NCBI RefSeq assembly: GCF_000422645.1
Contig: NZ_KE383896.1
Location: 67,461-131,460 of the forward strand
DNA from: Ferrimonas futtsuensis DSM 18154
Lineage (GTDB): Bacteria > Pseudomonadota > Gammaproteobacteria > Enterobacterales > Shewanellaceae
DNA length: 64,000 nucleotides
Reading direction: 5' to 3'
Within the stretch, counting starts at the first letter, position 1. Every line of letters starts with the position of its first letter. The notes beneath the pieces are model-generated. The model did no database searches. It had not been told where the DNA came from and saw only the letters and a list, made by a program, of their open reading frames with translations. Of this stretch, positions 59,353-64,000 are shown piece by piece. The translations under genes and the position numbers were made by a program.

Positions 59353-60207
59353 ATGACAGATCACCATGATCCCTATCAGGGCGCCGAAGCCCTCGAGGGG
59401 CTGACCCTGGGCCATCAGACCCAGTACCAGGACCACTACGCGCCCGAGCTGCTGCAGGGCGTGCCGCGCCAGCTGAACCGGGATGCCATCGGCCTGGGCG
59501 AGACGCTGCCGTTCGACGGCGCCGATGTCTGGACCGGCTTCGAACTCTCCTGGCTGAATGGCAAGGGGAAACCGATGGTGGCCATTGCCCATTTCGCCCT
59601 GCCGGTCACCTCCAGCAATCTGGTGGAGTCCAAGTCATTCAAGCTCTACCTCAACAGCTTCAACCAGACCAGATTCGACAGTGTCGAGGCGGTGCAGCAG
59701 GCCCTGACCAAGGACCTGTCCGAGTGTGCCCAGGGCGAAGTGAGCGTTCGCATACTGTTGCCCTCTGAGTTTGAAGCAGAGCAGGTCACCGAGTTTGAGG
59801 GTGAGCTGATTGATGAGCTGGATATCGCCATCGACGACTACGAGTTCAATCCGGACTACCTGGAAGGCGCCGCCACCGGCGAACCGGTGGAGGAGACCCT
59901 GCGCTCGGACCTGCTCAAGTCCAACTGCCTGATCACCTCTCAGCCCGACTGGGGCAGCGTGCTGATCCGCTACCAGGGGCGTGCCATCGACCGGGAAAAG
60001 CTGCTGCGCTACCTCATCAGCTTCCGTCGCCACAACGAGTTCCACGAACAGTGTGTGGAACGGATCTTCATGGATCTCAAGCGGTACTGCGGCTGTGACA
60101 AACTGACCGTCTACGCGCGCTACACCCGCCGCGGCGGCCTGGACATCAACCCCTATCGCAGCGACTTCGAGCCGGTGCCGGCCAATGTCCGCCTGGCAAG
60201 ACAGTAA
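59353..60207 (+). CDS. queF: NADPH-dependent 7-cyano-7-deazaguanine reductase
   Basis: 284 residues (E. coli 282), the long two-domain form. Reduces preQ0 to preQ1 in queuosine synthesis. Seen: the QueF motif [15 protein letters not shown], the thioimide-forming cysteine in [14 protein letters not shown], and [13 protein letters not shown] near the C-terminus. The ATG at 59353 fits the family. Upstream gene trmO, truC, tilS and downstream trhP also modify tRNA. Confidence 0.96.
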   Translation: MTDHHDPYQGAEALEGLTLGHQTQYQDHYAPELLQGVPRQLNRDAIGLGETLPFDGADVWTGFELSWLNGKGKPMVAIAHFALPVTSSNLVESKSFKLYLNSFNQTRFDSVEAVQQALTKDLSECAQGEVSVRILLPSEFEAEQVTEFEGELIDELDIAIDDYEFNPDYLEGAATGEPVEETLRSDLLKSNCLITSQPDWGSVLIRYQGRAIDREKLLRYLISFRRHNEFHEQCVERIFMDLKRYCGCDKLTVYARYTRRGGLDINPYRSDFEPVPANVRLARQ

Positions 60208-60235
60208 TAGCCACACAAATTTAGTGGCTACTTTA
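60208..60235 (+). terminator. Weak terminator after queF
   Basis: TAGCCAC-ACAAATTTA-GTGGCTA followed by CTTTAT. The stem begins at the queF stop; its tail overlaps a perfect TATAAT (60234-60239) that may be the trhP promoter. Confidence 0.5.
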
Positions 60236-60307
60236 TAATCAAAATTTGCATCCGGAGGCGGCCATTCTGTAGAATGCCCGCCGCCTTGAGGAGCTTATAG
60301 GAACACC

Positions 60308-61681
60308 ATGTTTAAGCCAGAACTGCTGTCCCCCGCCGGGACTTTGAAAAATATGCGCTACGCCTTCGCCTACGGTGCCGATGCGGTCTACGCCGGTCAG
60401 CCCCGTTACAGCCTGCGTGTGCGCAACAATGACTTCAACCTGGACAACCTGGCTACGGGCATCGAAGAGGCTCACCAGTTGGGCAAGAAGCTGTATGTGG
60501 TGTCCAACATCGCTCCTCATAACTCCAAGCTGAAGACCTACCTGCGCGACATCGAGCCGGTAATTCAGATGAAGCCGGATGCGCTGATCATGTCCGATCC
60601 CGGCCTGATAATGATGGTCAAAGACGCCTTCCCCGAGCAGAGCATCCATCTGTCGGTGCAGGCCAACGCCATCAACTGGGCCAGCGTCAAATTCTGGGAG
60701 CGCCAGGGCATCGACCGGGTGATCCTTTCCCGGGAGCTCTCCCTGGATGAGATCGAGGAGATCCGCCAGCAGTGCCCAGAGATGGAGCTGGAGGTGTTTG
60801 TTCACGGCGCCCTGTGCATGGCCTACTCCGGCCGCTGCCTGCTTTCCGGCTACATCAACAAACGGGATCCCAACCAGGGCACCTGCACCAACGCCTGCCG
60901 CTGGAACTACAACGTCCACGACGCCAAGGAGAACGACTCCGGCGACGTGGTGGCGGTGAACCCCGCCGACAGCGGCGTGCAGAGGGTGGAGCCTACCCTG
61001 GGCCAGGGCCCTACCAGCGACCAGGTGGTGTTGCTGCAGGAAGCCAACCGTCCCGGCGAATACATGCCCGCCTTCGAGGATGAGCACGGCACCTACATCA
61101 TGAACTCCAAGGATCTGCGCGCCATCCAGCACGTGGAGCGCCTGGCCAAGATGGGGGTCCACTCCCTGAAGATCGAGGGCCGCACCAAGAGCTTTTACTA
61201 TGTGGCCCGCACCGCCCAACTCTACCGCAAGGCCATCGACGATGCCGCCGCCGGTCGTCCGTTCGACCCCAACCTGATGCTCTCCCTGGAGTCCCTGGCC
61301 CACCGCGGCTACACCGAAGGCTTCCTGCGCCGCCACACCCACGACGAGTATCAGAACTACGACTATGGCTACTCGGTCTCCGAGAAACAGCAGTTTGTCG
61401 GCGAGCTGACCGGCGAACGCAACGCCCAGGGCCTGGCCGAAGTGCTGGTGAAGAACCGCTTCGAAGCGGGCAACAGCGTTGAACTGATGACCCCGGCGGG
61501 CAATCTCAACTTCAATCTGGAACACATCGAGAACCGCAAGGGCGAGCAGGTGGACGTCGCCCCGGGCAATGGCCACACCGTCTATCTGCCTCTGCCACAA
61601 GAGCTGGATCTGGGCCATGCCATCCTGATGCGCAACCTGGACGAAGGGCAGACCACCCGCAACCCGGTCAAGCCGGCTTAA
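60308..61681 (+). CDS. trhP: tRNA 5-hydroxyuridine synthase TrhP (U32 family, YegQ)
   Basis: 457 residues. Known: TrhP hydroxylates U34 of tRNAs without oxygen, using prephenate and an Fe-S cluster, leading to cmo5U. Seen: PELLSPAGTLKNMRYAFAYGADAVYAG start, HLSVQANAINWASVKFW, and the U32 signature with cysteines in HGALCMAYSGRCLLSGYIN and GTCTNACRW, the likely cluster ligands. The 100-bp leader has TATAAT (60234-60239) and a GGCGG-ATTCT/AGAAT-CCGCC hairpin (60256-60284). Confidence 0.94.
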   Translation: MFKPELLSPAGTLKNMRYAFAYGADAVYAGQPRYSLRVRNNDFNLDNLATGIEEAHQLGKKLYVVSNIAPHNSKLKTYLRDIEPVIQMKPDALIMSDPGLIMMVKDAFPEQSIHLSVQANAINWASVKFWERQGIDRVILSRELSLDEIEEIRQQCPEMELEVFVHGALCMAYSGRCLLSGYINKRDPNQGTCTNACRWNYNVHDAKENDSGDVVAVNPADSGVQRVEPTLGQGPTSDQVVLLQEANRPGEYMPAFEDEHGTYIMNSKDLRAIQHVERLAKMGVHSLKIEGRTKSFYYVARTAQLYRKAIDDAAAGRPFDPNLMLSLESLAHRGYTEGFLRRHTHDEYQNYDYGYSVSEKQQFVGELTGERNAQGLAEVLVKNRFEAGNSVELMTPAGNLNFNLEHIENRKGEQVDVAPGNGHTVYLPLPQELDLGHAILMRNLDEGQTTRNPVKPA

Positions 61682-61697
61682 CCGGTGTTTGCCCACA

Positions 61698-61725
61698 GAA
61701 AAGGCGCCTGACGGCGCCTTTTTTC
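61698..61725 (+). terminator. Terminator of trhP
   Basis: AAAAGGCGCC-TGAC-GGCGCCTTTTTT, 16 bp after the stop; the A-run side also suits the convergent small gene. Confidence 0.92.
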
Positions 61726-61746
61726 GGTTCTATATACGCGCTTCGT

Positions 61747-62025
61747 TTACAGATCAGACAGGTACCACTGCACCGAGGAGCCGGAGGGCATGATCACCGG
61801 ACCGTGGGTGCCGCCCAGGGAGACCCCGCCGGTGGCGGTGTTCATGTCCACATGCCAGTACTTGCCCTTGGGCGGGGTCAGGGTGCTGATGCCACCCTGG
61901 ATCTCAGTTTCAAAGGCGTTGGCACCGCCCAGCTTCAGGGACACTTGCGGGCCGTTGTTGCTCAGCTTCAGCACACGGGCATCGGCGCCGCAGGCATGGG
62001 TATCAAACTCGTAGGTAATCGCCAT
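61747..62025 (-). CDS. Unrecognised 92-residue protein
   Basis: 92 residues, no signal peptide or membrane helix, two-thirds polar, rich in Gly, Thr and Ser, likely all-beta (VSLKLGGANAFETEIQ, GVSLGGTHGPVIMPSG). One cysteine (Cys12). The ATG has a good GGAAGAG ribosome site; frames extending upstream are unlike protein. I know no family for it. It sits between trhP (convergent) and yfhL (divergent), and its leader is long and GC-rich. Codon use resembles the neighbours, so it is a real gene rather than noise. Confidence 0.7.
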   Translation of the reverse strand: MAITYEFDTHACGADARVLKLSNNGPQVSLKLGGANAFETEIQGGISTLTPPKGKYWHVDMNTATGGVSLGGTHGPVIMPSGSSVQWYLSDL

Positions 62026-62485
62026 TGTCTCTTCCTTGTTAAATGGGGTTTGCAGGCAGCCGACACCGTGCCGGTTGCCCAACAAGTAAAGACGACAAAT
62101 CGACAAGCGGAACAGCAGGGTTGCCAGGCAGACTCGCCCTGGCTGCCGGTTGAGGCTCAAACGGCATACCGGCCTCCCACCCCTTCCTCCCGCTTGGGAC
62201 CATGACAATAAAAAGATTAAAAACAGTAGTTTATTCTGATAAAAGTGATGAATCGCATGGATAACCAGAGATGACGCCGAACATGACGGGCTGTTAACGT
62301 GACCGGGAACGTCCGCAAGGACCACAGGCCCCGTTCTCGTTGGCAGGCAAATCGGAGGGACAGCGGCTCACACCGGCGTTAGAGAGTAACTGCGGCCTTA
62401 ACTCGGCCAAGAGCGGCGCGCTTTTGTTGCCCGGCTAAACTTATGGTAAAGTCGCCGCCCTTAGCGATAACTGACCGACGTAGAC
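62026..62485. other. 460-bp divergent intergenic region
   Basis: No gene. The first 180 bp are GC-rich and would be the leader of the 92-residue gene. They include the dyad GCCAGG/CCTGGC near 62130-62150 and repeated AACCGGCA. An AT-rich patch at 62205-62245 could be its promoter. The right-hand part should hold the yfhL promoter. No known riboswitch class is matched. Confidence 0.45.
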
Positions 62486-62737
62486 ATGGCCCTAATCATT
62501 CTCGACAGCTGCATCAACTGCGACATGTGCGAACCTGAATGTCCCAACCAGGCGATCACCATGGGTGAGGAGATCTATGAGATCGATCCTGACCGCTGCA
62601 CCGAGTGCGTTGGCCACTACGACAAACCGACCTGCGTCAGTGTCTGCCCCATCGACTGCATCGATCCGGATCCCAAGCACCCGGAAGATGACGCCACTCT
62701 GATGGCTAAATACCTGATCCTGACAGGAAAGGCATAG
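62486..62737 (+). CDS. yfhL: 4Fe-4S dicluster ferredoxin YfhL
   Basis: 83 residues. Seen: two cluster motifs, CINCDMCEPECP and CTECVGHYDKPTCVSVCPIDC; the longer spacing in the second motif and a C-terminal helix mark the Allochromatium-type ferredoxins such as E. coli YfhL. Low-potential electron carrier. It ends inside ubiT (32-bp convergent overlap) and is flanked by trhP and ubiU, both oxygen-independent hydroxylases with Fe-S clusters. Confidence 0.93.
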   Translation: MALIILDSCINCDMCEPECPNQAITMGEEIYEIDPDRCTECVGHYDKPTCVSVCPIDCIDPDPKHPEDDATLMAKYLILTGKA

Positions 62738-63146
62738 TCTTAAGCTTGGCCAGGGCAGCCATAATCGGCTGTGGCACCGGTGGCAACAGGCTCACCCGCC
62801 CCAACAAGGCCTTGAGCTCCATCGCCAGCTCAGTCTCACCACGCATCTCCAGCTCCCGCTGAAAGAACAGGCCATCGGCATCTCCCTCACCACAGGCCAG
62901 GATGGCAAACGCCTTCAGGCTCCCCTGAAGCTGAGCCGGTTCATCCCCCTGGGCCCACTCCACCTGCCACTGTCCCTGCTCCAGACCCAGAGCCAGGGCC
63001 AAGGGCACGCCATTGAGTGCGATGGCGATGCGCCGTCCCTCGAGAAACGTCAGCTCTCCCTGGCGAACCAATTCACCGAATCGATGAGTCAGCAGTGGCG
63101 TCAGGGCCAGAGCGACGGGTGTAACCGGGGGGTTAGGCAGATTCAT
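62706..63146 (-). CDS. ubiT: Ubiquinone biosynthesis accessory factor UbiT
   Basis: 146 residues. SCP2 sterol-carrier-like lipid-binding protein (YhbT). Known: with UbiU and UbiV it makes ubiquinone without oxygen. Seen: an N-terminal helix region, SCP2 strands around GELTFLEGRRIAIALNG, and RELEMRGETELAMELKALL, typical for the family. Divergent from ubiU as in E. coli. ATG at 63146 chosen; a GTG 21 bp upstream is possible. Confidence 0.88.
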   Translation of the reverse strand: MNLPNPPVTPVALALTPLLTHRFGELVRQGELTFLEGRRIAIALNGVPLALALGLEQGQWQVEWAQGDEPAQLQGSLKAFAILACGEGDADGLFFQRELEMRGETELAMELKALLGRVSLLPPVPQPIMAALAKLKTMPFLSGSGI

Positions 63147-63209
63147 AGCAGTCTGAAATCCATTCACAGATCAAAAAACACATTGTAAACAGGGCATTCA
63201 TCACAATCA

Positions 63210-63223
63210 GTGTTCAGGATCAA
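63210..63223. promoter_or_regulatory. Possible FNR site in the ubiT-ubiU spacer
   Basis: GTGTT-CAGG-ATCAA agrees with TTGAT-N4-ATCAA at 8 of 10 positions. It lies 70 bp before ubiU. The ubiUVT genes of E. coli are reported to respond to Fnr, which makes the site plausible but not certain. Confidence 0.35.
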
Positions 63224-63285
63224 AGTCTGGTTTGTTGGTTTGGGTAGAGTGGCACGACGCAACACTGGAACCTGGAACAAGGACA

Positions 63286-64000
63286 ATGGAACTGCTTGCT
63301 CCTGTGGCCAACCTGGCCGCCTTGGACAACGCCCTGGATGCGGGCGCCGACGCCGTCTATGTCGGATTAAAGAACGACACCAATGCCCGCCGCTTTGCCG
63401 GCATCAACTTCACACCACAGGAGTTGCAGGAGGCCGCCCGCCGCTGCCGGAGCCGGCAGAAAGCCCTGATGGTGGCCATCAACACCTTCCCTCAGCCCGG
63501 CCAGGAGTCCCGTTGGCAGGACGCAGTCGCCGTGGCCGCCGAAGCCGGAGTACAGGCACTGATCATGGCCGATCCCGGCCTGCTCGCCTTCGCCCAGAAA
63601 CACTATCCGGGCGTCGAACGCCATCTGTCGGTCCAGGCCAGTGCCGCCAATCTGCCCACCCTGAAACTGTTCCACCAGGAGTTTGGCATCACCCGGGCGG
63701 TACTGCCCAGGGTGCTGGACATCGATACCGTGGAAGCGATCTGTGCCGAGAGCCCGGTGGAGATCGAAGTGTTTGCCGGCGGCAGCCTGTGCGTCATGGC
63801 CGAGGGACGCTGTCAGCTCTCCCACTATGTCAGCGGCCACTCGCCCAACTCAGGCGGCGCCTGTTCTCCGGGCAGTCTGGTCAGCTGGGAGGAGCACCAG
63901 GGTGAGCGCGAAGTTCGCCTGGACGGTCACCTGCTGGACAAGGTGCAGCCCGGAGAGGCCGGCGGCTACCCGACAGTGTGCAAGGGCCAGTATCTGGTGG
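63286..64000 (+). CDS. ubiU: Ubiquinone biosynthesis protein UbiU (5' part)
   Basis: 238 codons before the right edge; no stop. U32-family protein (YhbU). With UbiV it hydroxylates the ubiquinone ring without oxygen, using prephenate. Seen: MELLAPVANLAALDNALDAG start, DAVYVGLKNDTNARRFAG, RHLSVQASAANLPTLKLF, and cysteines in GSLCVMAEGRCQLS and GGACSPGS that fit the 4Fe-4S ligands, then CKGQYLV at the edge. AAGGA lies just before the ATG. ubiV is expected next. Confidence 0.93.
   Translation, partial: MELLAPVANLAALDNALDAGADAVYVGLKNDTNARRFAGINFTPQELQEAARRCRSRQKALMVAINTFPQPGQESRWQDAVAVAAEAGVQALIMADPGLLAFAQKHYPGVERHLSVQASAANLPTLKLFHQEFGITRAVLPRVLDIDTVEAICAESPVEIEVFAGGSLCVMAEGRCQLSHYVSGHSPNSGGACSPGSLVSWEEHQGEREVRLDGHLLDKVQPGEAGGYPTVCKGQYLV

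Noticed and set aside
62040-62200. Cobalamin, SAM or c-di-GMP riboswitch in the leader of the 92-residue gene
   Set aside because: A fragment AGCCAGG...CTGCC recalls the B12 box, but its spacing is wrong and the rest of the consensus is missing; no other class fits.

Overview
The window is about 64 kb of a GC-rich gammaproteobacterial chromosome. Gene order and the set of lineage-restricted small families (DUF3718, DUF3549, DUF3301, DUF2789, DUF3192, DUF2310) point to the Alteromonadales, a Shewanella- or Ferrimonas-like bacterium. The genus cannot be proved from the sequence alone. It reads as core chromosome: I see no phage, insertion sequence, CRISPR array, tRNA or rRNA gene.

Layout. 1-4.2 kb: the end of a leucine-degradation (liu) operon (methylcrotonyl-CoA carboxylase alpha, HMG-CoA lyase, acetoacetyl-CoA synthetase). 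4.5-10.7 kb: a LysR regulator, thymidine kinase, an NhaC-family transporter behind a lysine riboswitch and a consensus CRP site, etfBA, and an H-NS family protein. 10.7-11.5 kb: an 800-bp gap with repeats but no convincing gene. 11.5-16.7 kb: rcsF-trmO-acyltransferase, a CHASE-GGDEF cyclase and proS, an expanded version of the enterobacterial rcsF-trmO-proS block. 16.8-20.7 kb: TetR regulator, patatin-like lipase and a CPA2 antiporter.

20.7-41.0 kb: the classic minus-strand run rpsB-tsf-pyrH-frr-uppS-cdsA-dxr-rseP-bamA-skp-lpxD-fabZ-lpxA-lpxB-rnhB-dnaE-accA-tilS. It joins translation, isoprenoid and phospholipid precursors, outer-membrane protein assembly, lipid A synthesis, replication and fatty acid initiation. 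A conserved-looking rpsB leader and an rpsB/tsf attenuator sit at its head. 41.2-45.5 kb: map-glnD-dapD, divergent from it as in E. coli. 46-51 kb: a glucose/GlcNAc-type PTS EIICB, yqcA-truC-yqcC, and DUF3549-DUF3301.

51.0-51.35 kb: a non-coding RNA on the minus strand with about 17 GGA motifs, several in hairpin loops, ending in a GC-rich hairpin. It is a CsrB-family sponge RNA. An 18-bp UvrY/GacA-type box lies about 220 bp upstream of its start. 51.6-58.3 kb: small conserved proteins, an aldehyde dehydrogenase and a large Ig-like lipoprotein whose C-terminal end has a different base composition. 58.7-64 kb: syd, queF, trhP (tRNA U34 hydroxylation), an orphan 92-residue protein, the ferredoxin yfhL, ubiT and the start of ubiU (oxygen-independent ubiquinone synthesis). 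The most informative non-obvious signals are the csrB gene with its upstream box, the lysine riboswitch that re-assigns the NhaC protein as a lysine transporter, a perfect 18-bp palindrome in front of etfBA, and the clustering of a ferredoxin with two U32-family Fe-S hydroxylases.
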